Shown in pieces: positions 34,287-45,709 of a DNA stretch of 64,000 nt. Each line of letters begins with the position of its first letter. Position 1 is the first letter of the stretch. Source of the DNA: Diphasiastrum complanatum (lineage: Eukaryota; Streptophyta; Lycopodiopsida; Lycopodiales; Lycopodiaceae); the NCBI GenBank assembly GCA_029204225.1, contig CM055102.1, positions 45,916,252 through 45,980,251 of the forward strand, in the 5' to 3' direction. The translations under genes and the position numbers were made by a program. A model generated the notes under the pieces. It saw only the letters and a program-made list of their open reading frames with translations. It was not told where the DNA came from and made no database searches.

Positions 34287-35134
34287 CCTACTCCTCCTCC
34301 TCCTGATGTGCAATGTCGCTTTGTTTGCTCTCTTGTGCCTTCTTCTTCTTGAGACATTCTGATGCAAAATGTCCTTTCTTTCCACAGAAAAAAACATTTG
34401 TACTTGAACTTGTCTTTGATCTTGCCCTTTGAGCTTGAAGCCTCATCCTCCTCCTTGGTCTCCTTGAAGTGCTTCTTCTTGCCATTGGTCTTCTTCTTGC
34501 TTTTGAATGAGAAATTACCTTTATGATCACCATCCTGCAGAGAAATAGCATTCATTCTTGCATTGGTATGCAACATCCTACACTCTTCAGCTACTAATAC
34601 ATTGTGTAGCTTTTCTATAGTAGGCAAAGTGTCTTGGATTGCAAAGCTTTGGACCAAATTTGTAAAGCCACTCCCTAGACCATTGAGGACAATCTGAACA
34701 AGCTCACTATCTTGAATCTTCTCTCCAATGGAAGTTAAATCCCTATTGAGAGACTTGATTCTTAGCACATAATCTTGTGCACTCTCATCACTCCTCTTCA
34801 TGCTTTGTAGAATCTGATTCCTAAGCATGAGAGCCCTCGAAGTGTTACTAGACTCATAGATAGATTTTAAAGATTCCCAAGCCTCTTTAGCACTCTTACA
34901 TGATGATACTTCGCTTAAAAGATCATTGCTTACATTCATCTTAATACAGTGAAGTGCAAGCCAAGACCTCTTCTTGTATCTCACTAATTCCTATGCACCT
35001 AGAGGTTCATCTTCATCATCTATTAGAAACTTATAAAGATCTTGGAGCACCATTAGTGACTCCATCCTCACTTTCCAAATAGCATAATTGGTAGAATTTA
35101 ACCTCTCACTAGCTTCTAGAAGGTAGGCTCTCAT
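34287..35134 (-). pseudogene. Copia gag of element C
   Basis: ATG at 35134 (MRAYLLEASERLNSTNYAIWK) opens a UBN2-type gag. The ESLKSIYESSNTSRALMLRNQ and LKSLNRDL-like motifs and a lysine-rich linker follow, then the zinc knuckle CFFCGKKGHFASEC (CX2CX4HX4C). A TAG lies after DDEDEPLGA (about 34985), and the knuckle is out of frame because of one extra base in an A7 run (34388-34394). A TAG after the EEEE tract (about 34290) separates gag from pol, where copia elements normally have one continuous frame. Confidence 0.85.
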
Positions 35135-35730
35135 ACTAGCAAGATTCTACACACAAGATATAGATTTGTTTGGACCTGAAACTCACAAAGGTTTCTAACT
35201 TGCAGTGTTTCACTCAAATGTTGACTTCTAATCCAACAGATGGATTTGTAATCACAGTTCTATCACTCCCTCACAAAGCTGGAATGAAGATAAGATGAGA
35301 TGAAAACTACTCTCAAGCAAATCTTGCCAATCTTGGCTATTCTTGGACAAAAACTGACTCTATCTCTCTCATTCACTTTGATATACTTTCAAGACCTGGT
35401 TTTCACTTTAAGAAGGTCTGAAATCAGCCTAGATTAATTAGTTTTCATGAAACAAACTCAAAACTAATCAATGGCAAGTGATCTTGGTAGCTTATTCTAG
35501 GATTTGCACCAAAAATTACATCAAACTGACACCAGATGAATTTTCTATGATCCAATGAATATGGGTTAATAAATGCTGGTTCATAGATGCCCACATGTGT
35601 GAACAGTACGGATTTTGATCCTAAAAAAATTTGAAATCAAATCCCCTCACCAAAACCTGGATAGCAACTCGCCCTTCCAATACTAGCTTTTTGCACCAAA
35701 ATCTGCTAAAACTGGATTAGATTCAAACAC
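35135..35730. other. Leader region of element C, no primer site seen
   Basis: Between the gag start and the LTR fragment there are about 600 bp without a recognisable tRNA-Met primer site, unlike the other elements here. Either the site was deleted with the LTR end, or a different primer is used. Confidence 0.5.
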
Positions 35731-36154
35731 AAAAGTACAGTACTAAAGACCATAAATGGATCTTTGAATGATCCACAAGGTGATTGTATGCTTGTTAAAC
35801 AATCTATCAGAAACTAGTCATCAGAAAACAAGATCTAGTTTAGCAGCTTGATAGGAAACAAGTAGAGACAATCAAAGCATTGATCAATTAGTATAATCCA
35901 ACTCCACACGTGTGGAAATAAGGCTGTAGTACGGCCTGTAGACAGTGTTTACAAAGTGCCAAAGTTGGGTTTCATTGGAAATCAAGAGTAATCACCATAC
36001 AATGAGAGGAAACTCGAGTTTCTCCTTGAGGCTCCAAAAAGTTTCTATCGTCTCACTATAGAGAATGGGAATACATAGTAAAACACACTTCCTTTGCAAA
36101 GTTAGGTGAAAATCTAGCATGTAATAAGGAAGTAGACTCCACTTTCTTGCCCCA
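35731..36154 (-). repeat. 5' LTR fragment of copia element C
   Basis: 424 bp, about 97% identical by eye to 30489-30912 in the 3' LTR, in the same orientation and with equal length. The TTTTCACA end and the first 260 bp of the LTR are missing, so both ends are truncated. Confidence 0.85.
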
Positions 36155-37499
36155 TCCTCATCAGTAAAATCTAGAATGTTCAAAACATAAGATCTCTTGA
36201 CAAAAATGATCTTATTTGTTTCAACAAATTTATGTCCTCCTATATAATAAGATAAAGCTTAACTGCCATTATAAGAGTCTCCCCAACTAGGCTGAACTTC
36301 GAATGAGCAATACAGATCTCATTCTCTAGAAAATGTCTCAGATGGTGGCCAAGTCCACTATCCCTCAAAACAATTCACATTCAAGAGATAACAACATTCT
36401 TAGGCAATGAAGTAAAAAAAACTTATACATAAGTTCATCATCAGCAGCAACCAAATCTGGATGATCAATATTATGGCCACCTACTGATGAAGAATCATCT
36501 GTGAAATGCATTAAGGATGGACAAGGAAAGCCCAACTGGGATTAACATGTCATGAATTCTTCATCAGATGGCATACTTCATCCATGCTCAACAAAATTTG
36601 ACAAAGCTTTCATCAGACATTCTCATCATCATAATCAATTCCAGGCACCATGTCTTTGGTTTCAAAATCTACAATGTCAGAGAATTCAAAAATTGTGCCA
36701 GATAATAAACAAAGCACCTCATCCTCACAAGAGGACCTATGGAGATAACAGGTACACTGACTATATCCCTAAATCTAACATAGTACTCAAAAATTACTTC
36801 AGAAGTGGGTTGTGCAGTCTTGAAAACATGTAGATATGGGCAAAACAGGTGTGAAAGCAGTGTAAGTTCTTAGTAATTCCAAGAAATGCACTTAGGGTGC
36901 TCTATCGGTCTCAAGTAGATATCACGTTTGTGCACAAACACAAAAAAAAAGATTGTAAAGAACGCACACATGAGTGATATGTACAAAAAATGTCATTGAA
37001 ATATCGCACTTGTGCACATGTAGAAGACTAGCAACAATAGATAATACAAATAGCGCACACAAGAGTGATGTACCGCGAAAATCAAGAAAACCCAACATGT
37101 GCAGGTCAACAGTCAACCCAACATGTTTTGCCTCCCTAAAGGTCCATACGACTACACACGTGTGACCTGACAACTAGACACAAGTCACGATGTCATTGCC
37201 TAGAAAGGCGACATGTGGCACAATCTTATGAACTAATAGTCTGCACGTGCGATAAGACATGCGTTTTCACGTGCGAGCCGTGTGATAAAAGTCCTCGTCC
37301 CTAATGCATTTTTTTTCACTTTTTTTTTAGCTTCGCCTTCCTGCATATTGCTCTTGTGCGACGCTAGTTTATGTTCTTTTCTATCTATTACCTTTCATGC
37401 GCACAGATCCGATATACCATACCTCCGCATATCGCGTTTTTGTGACCCTCTTCTATCTACTTTCATACTTGTTATACTAGTTGCGCACAAAACCTATAA
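36155..37499. other. No gene recognised
   Basis: Non-coding sequence separating elements C and E. Short frames have no domain. A part around 36900-37260 has many GTGCAC/CACGTG-like hexamers, which look like diverged LTR or promoter-like DNA. Confidence 0.4.
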
Positions 37500-37812
37500 T
37501 CAGAGTATATTGTAGTCTCGCAAACTACAAAGGAAGCAGTATGGTTGAGAAACTTACTTTTAGATATCAATCTAAGTTAATATGCTCCGACAATTCTATT
37601 TTGTGATAATCAAAGTAATGCTATTTCTTTGTCAGCCAACCCTAGATTTCATTTTAGAAGTAAGCATAATGAAATCCCTACTATTTTGTGACTAGATTTA
37701 ATGTATCTACTACTCAAATTGAATCCCTCCAAAACTCGTGTTTTATAATTTCCCACACTTTCCAAAAGTGTTTATTCAAATGCTTTAGCAAAACTAGTTG
37801 AAATCTTTCACA
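37500..37812 (-). repeat. Start of 3' LTR of copia element E
   Basis: In minus sense TGTGAAAGATTTCAACTAG begins at 37812 immediately after a purine tract (GAAGAGGGAG). This fits a 3' LTR just after RNase H. The LTR end is not defined. The start resembles that of the plus-strand LTR at 17237. Confidence 0.55.
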
Positions 37813-37861
37813 CTCCCTCTTCAACTAGTTAAAGCATAGACTTTGAAAGCACTCCTATACT

Positions 37862-39196
37862 TCATGAACAAGTCCTTTCCAATGCTTTGGTGAAGATATC
37901 ATCTACACATTCTCTTGAGGACACATGTTGAAGCTCCACCCTCTTTGCCATGACTTGCTCCCTCACAAAGTGATATGCCAGCTCAATATGCCTGCGCCTA
38001 GCATGAAAGATTGGATTAGTTGCCAACCTTTGGGCTAATAGATTGTCCCAAAAGATGATTGGGCTCTTTGAAAAATCCAGCAAGTGAAGATCCTTGATCA
38101 TCCTTTTACCATACCATCTCCTTTGTGCAATGTGTAAGAGCTTTGTACTTGGTCTCACTAATACAATGAGCTCTTATGGATTTCCTATCCATTATATCTC
38201 CAGCATAGTCCGAATCTAAAAATTCAAACAAGTTAGGTGATGATCCCTCATACAATATGCCAAAATCTCGAGTTCCAATGATGTACCTCAAAACTCATTT
38301 CCCTAGCTTCCAATGTTCCTCACTAGGATCTTGCATGAATTGACTCAATATTCCAACACAATAGCTTAGATCAAAGCTTTTAATGGCTAGATAGATGAGT
38401 GAACCAACTAGCTTCTTATAGAGAGTAATGTCTTCGAAGGATCTTTCATTGCCTCTTAGAGTTAGCTTTACATTTGACTCCATATGTGTATCACAAGCTT
38501 TTGCATCTACCATATGAAATCTTTCTAGAATAGAATTAGCCACAAATATACCTTTCCTTGAAGATGGATCCTCCTTGGTCCTATCATTAAGAGTAATGTT
38601 GACATAACATGTGCATCCAAAAGCTCTAAGAAAGTTGACACTTGGCCTCCTCTTGAATAGCATGTCAAAAGGTGTCCTTCCATCCAAAATAGCACTCGGC
38701 CACCTATTGCACAAAAAATTAGCACACAACAAAGCTTGATCCCAAAATGGCTTATCAAGGCTAGCACTTAGCCTCATGGATTTGGCACTTTCACATAAAG
38801 TCCTATTCTTCCTCTCGGCCACTCCATTTTGTTGTGGGGTCCTTGGTGTTGTATACTCCGAATTGATCCCATGCTCATCACAAAAAGCCTTGAACTTGGT
38901 AGATATGTACTCTCCACCATTGTCACTCCTTAAGCGCTTGATAGTTGTGGAAAATTGGTTCTCCCTTGCATTCTTGAACTTAACAAAGACATCATACACT
39001 TCAACTTTGCTCTTTAGTAGATAGATGCAACAAAATCTACTAAAATCATTAATGAAAGTTACATACATCTTAGCTCCACTATTGCTAATTGTAGTAATTC
39101 CATGAATATCCAAAATATACACCGCATTGTGAGTAGATCTAGGATTTACTTCCAATAGGAGATGACAAGAGGGTGATTCACAAGACCAATGATGGT
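37862..39196 (-). mobile_element. Copia element E with RT deleted
   Basis: From 39196 downward the frame has a degenerate CESPSC, then RSTHNAVYILDIHG, integrase with FINDFSRFC, LRSDNGGEYIS and NGVAERKNRTL (all catalytic residues kept), and post-integrase GRTPFDMLFKRRPSVNFLRAFGCTCYV. At about 38545, after SSRKGIFV, it continues in frame with NSILERFHMVDAKACDTHME, the region following RT. The whole RT is therefore deleted without breaking the frame. RNase H (FLDSDYAGDIMDRKS, NPIFHARRRHIELAYHFVRE, HVSSRECVDDIF) follows with two frameshifts. The upstream protease part lies on the other strand. Confidence 0.8.
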
Positions 39197-39208
39197 GATT
39201 GTACAATC

Positions 39209-39670
39209 AAAGTATTGGCACAATTCCTATTTCTCTCTCTACAAATAGGAATGTTCATTTGAAGGATGTTTTGTTCATTCCATCTATTACCAAGAATTTA
39301 CTTAGTGTGAGTCAGTTGCTAAGTAAAGGCCTCAAAGTTGAGTTTGATGGAGATGCTTGTATGATCAAAAAGAAGGATATCTTGATTGCAAAAGTTAAAA
39401 GGCAAGGGAACTTGTTCAAACTAGATACTTGTGTTATTTCTAACCAAGTTGGATGTGTTGCAAGAGAGCAAATACCTATTCAAGAGGTCTGTCATAAAAG
39501 GATGGGGCACTTGAACTTCAAGTCATTGGAAGTAATGTCTAGAAAGCAAGTTGTGATTGGTCTTCCAAGCTCCTTAAAAAGTATCAATCATGTTTGTGAT
39601 CTTATGCTTTGTCAAAGTCACATAGACTACCTTATATTAGATCCACAAAGCCTTTTCAAGTTGTATAGAT
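39209..39670 (+). pseudogene. Copia protease/GAG-pre-integrase piece, inverted against E
   Basis: The plus strand encodes VHLKDVLFIPSITKNLLSVSQL (end of the protease region) and CHKRMGHLNFKSLEVMSRKQVVIGLP followed by a CX2C-like C..C and, after a shift, SHRLPYIRSTKPFQVV. This segment normally precedes integrase on the same strand. Here it lies head to head with element E, joined at a palindrome GATTGTACAATC (39197-39208). It may be an internal inversion or a second fragment of the same family. Confidence 0.75.
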
Positions 39671-39709
39671 AATCGTCCGCTTTTTAAGTTTCTACCAAGA
39701 AATGTGGAA

Positions 39710-40905
39710 TTAAGAATAATGATATTCAAACAAATTCTCATCTTCCCATTCTTCTTAGGAATGATGACAATTGGTGAAACCCATTCAGTGTGCTCAATCT
39801 TGTAGATGAAATCGATTTCAAGTAATCTCTGTAGCTCTTTCTTGATGAGGTCAGTAACATTTGGATTACAACGATAGAATCTTGTGACTTTGGAACTGCA
39901 TCAGGCATCAAGGGTATTGTATGCTCAATAACCGATGTAGGAATCCCTTTTAGATCTTTGTAAATCCAAGCAAAACAGTCTTGATACTTGATCAATAACT
40001 TTCTTGATTCTTGAAATTGTTCGGGAGTAAGTTGCAGTCGAACTTGCACAATTTTCTCTGGTTCTTCTGGTTCAACAAGATTCATTGGCTGAGTCCTAGC
40101 TGGTCCATTGCAAACATCCTTTGTTTCTAGTACTTACTCCTCTAGTTCACGATGAGATTTTGGTAACATAATGACAACATCATCCAAAGTATAGAGTTTG
40201 AAATGCTCGAGCATATTATGCTGTACTATATCTGATTGTTCTTCTTCAAAAAGATTGATCTTGGCTCTTCATTTGGCTTTCTTGGCAGGAATAGATTGTG
40301 GAGGTGATGACTTTCTAAAAGATGTGCTCTTTTCTGAAGATGATTTCTTGCGAGAACTCTGACTTGAAGAATCATCCTTGATTTTTTCTTTACCTTTATC
40401 CAATAAAGGTGGTACAACTTTAGCAACCGGTTTTTTCGATAAATTTTCCCATAATAGGACCGTATTGTAATGTTGCTTTGCTTGCTTCTTTGTCATTGGT
40501 CCTGCAATATTTCCTTCCTTCAATATAACTACTTTTGGCAGTTTTATTGTCGATTCATCTAGAATATCTTGGATTCCAAACCTCGTAGGATCCATATGAT
40601 TGAGAATCTGCTCATCTGTAAGCTCTACATTTTCATCGTAAGTCAAGGCGTGATTGACATGGATGAATTCATCTTCAATCGGATCTAGTATTGAATCTGT
40701 TGATATCCAAGCTATATTCATCATGTTCACTAAAAAAGTGATTGGCATATCCAAAGTTCAATTTGCTAAAGGAATCTTGCGCAATTCAAATTGATTATCT
40801 CGTTGACACATATAGGCTGTTATACAATCTACTATTGCAAGAGCTTGGTTCCAATTGACAATATCAGTTTGAGAGTCATAATGAACTCCCAAATTCTTTA
40901 CATGT
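39710..40905 (-). pseudogene. Ty3/gypsy fragment: protease end to RT N-terminus
   Basis: The minus strand reads, from about 40905, a piece with MCQRDNQFELRKIPLAN and MDMPITFLVNMMNIAWIS. An acidic block (MDPTRFGIQDILDES), a serine/lysine-rich linker, and then the typical gypsy entry to RT follow: PEEPEKIVQVRLQLTPEQFQ, LLIKYQDCFAWIYKDLKGIP, EHTIPLMPDAVPKSQ, and, after a shift, WVSPIVIIPKKNGKM-like coding at about 39740. It ends at about 39710 where the inverted copia piece begins. The RT palm and everything after it are missing. Confidence 0.7.
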
Positions 40906-40939
40906 TGATCACAGTATGATCTGTTGTTGATGAATCATC

Positions 40940-41213
40940 TGTTAGATTAAGTAAGCCCGAGTTTCTCTCACAGTTAATGACTTTCCGTGTTTAGCAGTGA
41001 TTTCGAGCCTTTTACTGCCTTTGTGATAGTATGCATGTGTGCCAGTTTGACGGTACATGTAGTGTAAGTTGGGACACGCGTCCCATGATGGGGACCGAAC
41101 TGCCATGCAACGGTACCCCACAAAAATTAGATTGTGTATATGTACCTTTCAGTCTGATTGATGTTAGATTGCTTGCAAATTAGCTAACTATACTACCAGT
41201 AAGATCCTTGACA
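40940..41213 (+). repeat. LTR with adjoining primer site, plus strand
   Basis: The segment begins TGTTAGATTAAG and ends CCTTGACA directly before TGGTATTGGAGC (41214-41225), a diverged tRNA-iMet primer site (10 of 12 bases). About 150 bp of leader follows and is then cut by the truncated end of element F. No gag of this element remains. Confidence 0.5.
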
Positions 41214-41383
41214 TGGTATTGGAGCTTGGGAGTGGAGCAGTTCGAGGTTAGCTGGAAGCCGAATTTTGGGAAAATTTGAAGAACCGTTTACGGTTTGTCA
41301 AGCAAGCAATTGTTTGCAGGAGCAGTAGAATTTAAGTTTCAGCATAAAGTTGTGGCTTAATCGGAGAGAAAAATTAAAAATTG

Positions 41384-43481
41384 TTAATTTTGAGCCCCCT
41401 CTGGATCATAACATCTATATCCCTTGGTTTGTCCATCATATCCTGTAAAAATGCACTTCAAGGCCTTTATCTGCATTTTGGTTCTCTCGCTCTTAGGTAT
41501 GTGAACATACACTCGGCATCCAAATACTTGCAACCCATCCATCTTAGGCTTCTTACCAGTGAATGCCTCCTCGGGTGTGCGATTATGTATAGCAACTGTA
41601 GGGCTTCTATTTTGCAAGAACACAGTAGTTTTGACAGCTTCACCACTAAAGAATCAGTAACTCCCACATGCGTCATCATTGCCCTAGCTGCTTCAACAAT
41701 GGTACGATTCTTCCTTTCAGCTATCCTATTTTGTTGAGGTGTATCAACCTGTGCAAACTCCTGTTTAATGCCATGCTCCTTGCAAAAATCAATAAAATCT
41801 ATGGAACGATGCTCACCACCACAATCTGCCTTGAGTACCTTGATCTTAGCACTTGATTGATTTTCAACCAATGCTTTGAAGCTTTTGAACCATCCAAATG
41901 TGTCAGACTTTTGCTTAACGATGTAGATCCAGGTCTTTCGTGAGTAATCATCAATGAAGGTTAGCAAATAAAATATTTTACCAATAGACATTACCTTCAT
42001 TGACCCACATAGGTTAGAGTGTATCAACTCAAGCACTCGTTTTGCCCTCGTTGCTCTTTCTTTGTTGAACTTCTTCCTGTGTAACTTGCCTAGCACGCAC
42101 TCTTTGCAAATGGACTCTTCCTTGTCATCCAAACTAGGTAGACCTGTTACCATCTTGAGCTTACAAAGTAGCCTCAAGCTCTTGAACTTCAAATGCCCCA
42201 TACGTCTATGCCATATATCACTTTGTGATATAGATGTAGATGCTAACACATTGCACTACGTAACAACAGCGTTTAACTTGTACAAACCACAAGTTTTATC
42301 TCTAAAGCCATCAGCAATCACCTTGAACCCCGTTTCACATCCTTGATCTGGCATTTCTTGTCGTTGAACTCCACCTTCAACTTATGATCTGTCATTGTAC
42401 CAGCAGATAAAAGACTCTTCTGAAGGCCAGGAACATACAACACATTTTCAATTACCTTCACATGTCCATCAGGAAATTGAATAGGCACGGCACCAACTCC
42501 ATGAATTCGGCACTTGTCGTCGTTCGCCTGCGCAACTCTATTTCCTTCATCAGTAAGCTCCAAGTTTTTAAACCATGATTTGTTGCCAGTCATGTGTCTT
42601 GTTGCTCCTGAGTCCACATACCAATGTGTATAATCAATGGAATGTTGCGATGCTAATGCTGTCGCAAATGTCGTGCCTTGATCTTTATTATCGCTATCAT
42701 TATCTTCTTCGACAAAATTGGTCAACTGCTTCACTTTGCCCCTCTTAATATCCGTCTTCTTCTTGCGACAATCTCTTGCCCAATGTCCAGGCTTTTGGCA
42801 ATAAAAATAGTTGCCTTTCTTCTTCTTGCCTGATGTGGATCCTTGATTGTCATCCTCCACATTTGACTTCTTGGGTTGCTTCTTGTATTTATGCTTACCT
42901 TTGGCTAGCATTGCTTGATGTTCCGATGTGGGAAGTCGAATTTTTACCACTTCATGCCTTTGTTCCTCCTGTAGGATGATGCCATGAAAATGTTGGTAGC
43001 CTCTCCCTCGAAGCAATGCCACTTGCAAACATTTGGAAATTTTAAATAGGCCATTTATAGCTATGTAAACCTGCTCAACATCTCTTATTGGCTTTCCAAT
43101 AGCTGTTAACTGGTCTCGTAACTCCTCCATGCGAGCACTTATGAGTTTGGTCCTCAAAAACATCATTCAAGAGGGGTTCGCCGTCTGAAACTGTGTTTTG
43201 AGTGCATCCCAAATGCCTATTGCTGATACAGCTTCACTAATGTGGACAATGACATGATCCTTCACTGACAAGTTTATCAAGGATAAGGCCTTTTGCGCCC
43301 TTTTGTCAAAGGCACAAATATCGGCTGGAGTTGTAGCTGGCCGTTGTTCCACCTTAGTGACTATGTCCCACAGCTCCTTTTCCACGAAAATACTTTTCAT
43401 TTTGAATTTCCAAATACTATAATTGGATACCCCGTCCAATCTACTAGTTTCTCCAAGCACGGATTCTCCCAACCCTGCCAT
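41384..43481 (-). mobile_element. Copia element F (gag to post-integrase)
   Basis: Gag starts at ATG 43481 (MAGLGESVLGETSRLDGVSNYSIWK). A stop after TANPS (43167) precedes a second frame (43166-42318) with the zinc knuckle YCQKPGHWARDC (one Cys changed to Tyr at its start), protease WYVDSGATRHMTG and VENVLYVPGLQKSLLS-like sequence. The frame 42249-41467 has WHRRMGHLKFKSL...CKECVLGKLHR (HHCC), integrase FIDDYSRKTW, LKADCGGEH and NRIAERKNRTIVEA. The last frame to 41384 has VQVFGC and IFTGYDGQTKGYR motifs. RT and RNase H are absent and the element is cut off at about 41380. Confidence 0.85.
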
Positions 43482-44753
43482 TTCGCCACAAAATTGCTCC
43501 TATAGCACTTTAATGAGGTCCAATGACAAGCTTATAGAGCAATTTAGACTTCTAAAAGTCGTCCTCCAAAATGCCCATCGTCACCAACTCCTGACTGCTT
43601 GCCCATTGGAATGGTGAAAAGACTTTTGGCTCACTCCGAACACTTTCTCCACGACAATCCCTTTGTTTTCAGGTATCGTACTTGTAGGGTATAGTCCTTT
43701 CCTATCCTTAATTTGGAGGATTTTGGCTTTTGAAGAGCCCTAAACAGAGAAAAGGGCTAAAAGATAAGGGCCTTTGAAGAAAATACACTATTTTTTCACC
43801 TTGAAGTAAAACTTTTCTTCAAATGAATTTGACCTTCAGGGTCCCTTTCAGCTTGAAAACTTTTTATGAAGTTGAAGGCCGTTCTGTCCTTCAGACCCCT
43901 TCACATGAAATGTGAGATTTGAATTTTGACAATCCAATGGATATCCACGGTTCTAGATCATTCCCTGGGAAATCAATCATAGCCGTTGACAAGATCCGAT
44001 GATCTGCAAGCGATGTGGGCACTATAACACTCTCCCGTGGCCGCTAGACTCTTCCATACACTAACAGTTTCTCTCCTCTGGGTGTGCATGACCTGTCCAT
44101 TGCGACCCTCTCTCTGTACTATGCTTTACGACGACCAATTTGTTCACTTTAGTACTTTTCTGTTGGCAGAAATGTATGGATAGACCTGTTTGCATGCTTG
44201 GATGCATGTTGCATGGATGTTCAGTAAATTGATCAGAGAGAATTTCATGCATGAGGCTGTTTTTGGCAATTCTAGTTCAAAAAGCTGATTTTCCAGTTAC
44301 TAGGCAATTTACGTAAAAATTTGATTTTTTAAGAAATCACTGCATGTCATGTCTGATGCATGCTGGATGTTTTGGAATCCTTTTGGAATGTGATGGTAAT
44401 TGTGAAACTACCAAGTTGATGCTTTAGATCGATTTTCACAGTTTAGGTCCATATCGAACAGAATTTAAAAATCCCAATTTTTTCAAAGTTTTGGAAGAGC
44501 CATCAATTGTCAGGTGGGTGACCATAGCTACTATAGAGAAGGAAGCTTGAAAAACAGAGGAGAGAGAACAAGACCATGTCACCCTTCCACCTAGGCTTCA
44601 CATGTGTGAGTAGTAAATGATCCAAATTCAGGTAGGGGGCGCACTTTTCCAACGAGGTAGCTTCAAAAATCCATCTCCAGCCCAATATGCATCCAATCAG
44701 AGGTCACAAGAACTCTTAAAAGCTTCATTAGAGAGGCATAGAGGCTTCCATCA
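43482..44753. other. Leader and probable LTR region of element F; no gene
   Basis: No coding region. A 43810-43990 segment has TGAAGG/GGGACCC-type repeats that resemble, in reverse complement, 63450-63650. No primer site was found above the gag start of F. Confidence 0.4.
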
Positions 44754-45694
44754 TGTTAAGGGTAGGTGCCTTTGGATAAGGGCAGGCAAGTGACTATACC
44801 TTGGTCAGAGGTATGGAATCAGGTTACCCTTGGATAAGGGGTACCCTTAGGATTAAGGGTATGTGCCTTTAGATAAAGGTACTGGTGTCCTTGGATAAGG
44901 GCAGGTGGGTGTCTATGCCTTGGTTGGAGGTATGGAACCTAGTGAGGTGTTAGAAAGTCATTACCATGGGTGTTTTGGCTATTTTTCTAAACCTTGGGCC
45001 TCCACCTTGAACCATATCACTCTATTGGTCTTAAACCAAAATATACAAGCACAACTTGGGCAATGGGACCTAGTAGGAGGGCACACTTCCAAGGTGTCCA
45101 TTGAGTTCTCAACTCCCAAAAGAAAGGCATTAGGTTATGGAAGAAGTCTCTTGAACTTCTGTTGCGTACCCATAAGGGCACGCAACAGGAAACTTGAGGT
45201 AACGGTCTCAATTATGGGATGGAACGCTGATCTAGAGCTATAGTTCTTGTGGGTTGTGTCAATGTCTTATTGGTGCGCGATGACTCGTTGTTATGGACCC
45301 GCGTCAGTGTGCACAACTACCGCATGTCGTTGGTCATGCGTGACTCCTATGGATGGAGATGACCTGCCTGGACTATGTATATAGAGGTGGATCTCCATGA
45401 GCTTGGCATTCATTCTCTCCTGGAGAATGAAGAGGTCTTCCACTGGTGGTCAGGTTAGGACGAGTATCTAGGCCTCAGGATGTAGATAGGCGAGGGTCGA
45501 GGGTAAGGCATGGTGGTATGGGACACCATTGCTTACATGAGATCTGAGCTTGCTTGATGGTGGTCTGTAGCTCCAGTGCATGGGGGTGAGGTGGCAATAC
45601 CTCTATGGTTGACCTCTATGGCTGGGTGGTAATGTAGCATTCGTCACATGTTTGTGCTTTAGCAAAGACCGGCACAACGATGGGGTTTCCAACA
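44754..45694 (+). repeat. LTR of a plus-strand element (H)
   Basis: It starts TGTTAAGGGTAGG and ends GGTTTCCAACA (TGTT/AACA termini) one base before TTGGTATCAGAGCC. The first 190 bp contain an imperfect tandem duplication (about 44761-44822 and 44877-44940) with TTGGATAAGGGCAGG. A TATA-like TATGTATATAG lies at about 45377. The left limit is inferred from the matching terminus only. Confidence 0.55.
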
Positions 45695-45696
45695 GT

Positions 45697-45709
45697 TGGT
45701 ATCAGAGCC
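45697..45709 (+). other. Primer-binding site of element H
   Basis: TGGTATCAGAGCC, a full 13-base match to the initiator-tRNA-Met primer site. Confidence 0.9.

Larger units (their letters stand above)
30485..36154 (-). mobile_element. Near-complete Ty1/copia element C
   Basis: Minus-strand order: a 5' LTR fragment (36154-35731), a leader, gag (35134-34287), protease-integrase (34269-32737), RT (32743-31970), RNase H (32000-31180), a purine tract, and a 3' LTR (31175-30485). All domains are present with catalytic motifs, disrupted by only a few stops and frameshifts (near 34990, 34390, 34285, 32740 and 31990). The two LTR copies differ at about 11 of 424 positions by eye. The flank 30480-30484 (AGTAT) would be one target duplication, but the other side is lost because the 5' LTR is truncated at both ends. 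C appears to have inserted into the 5' end of D. Confidence 0.85.
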
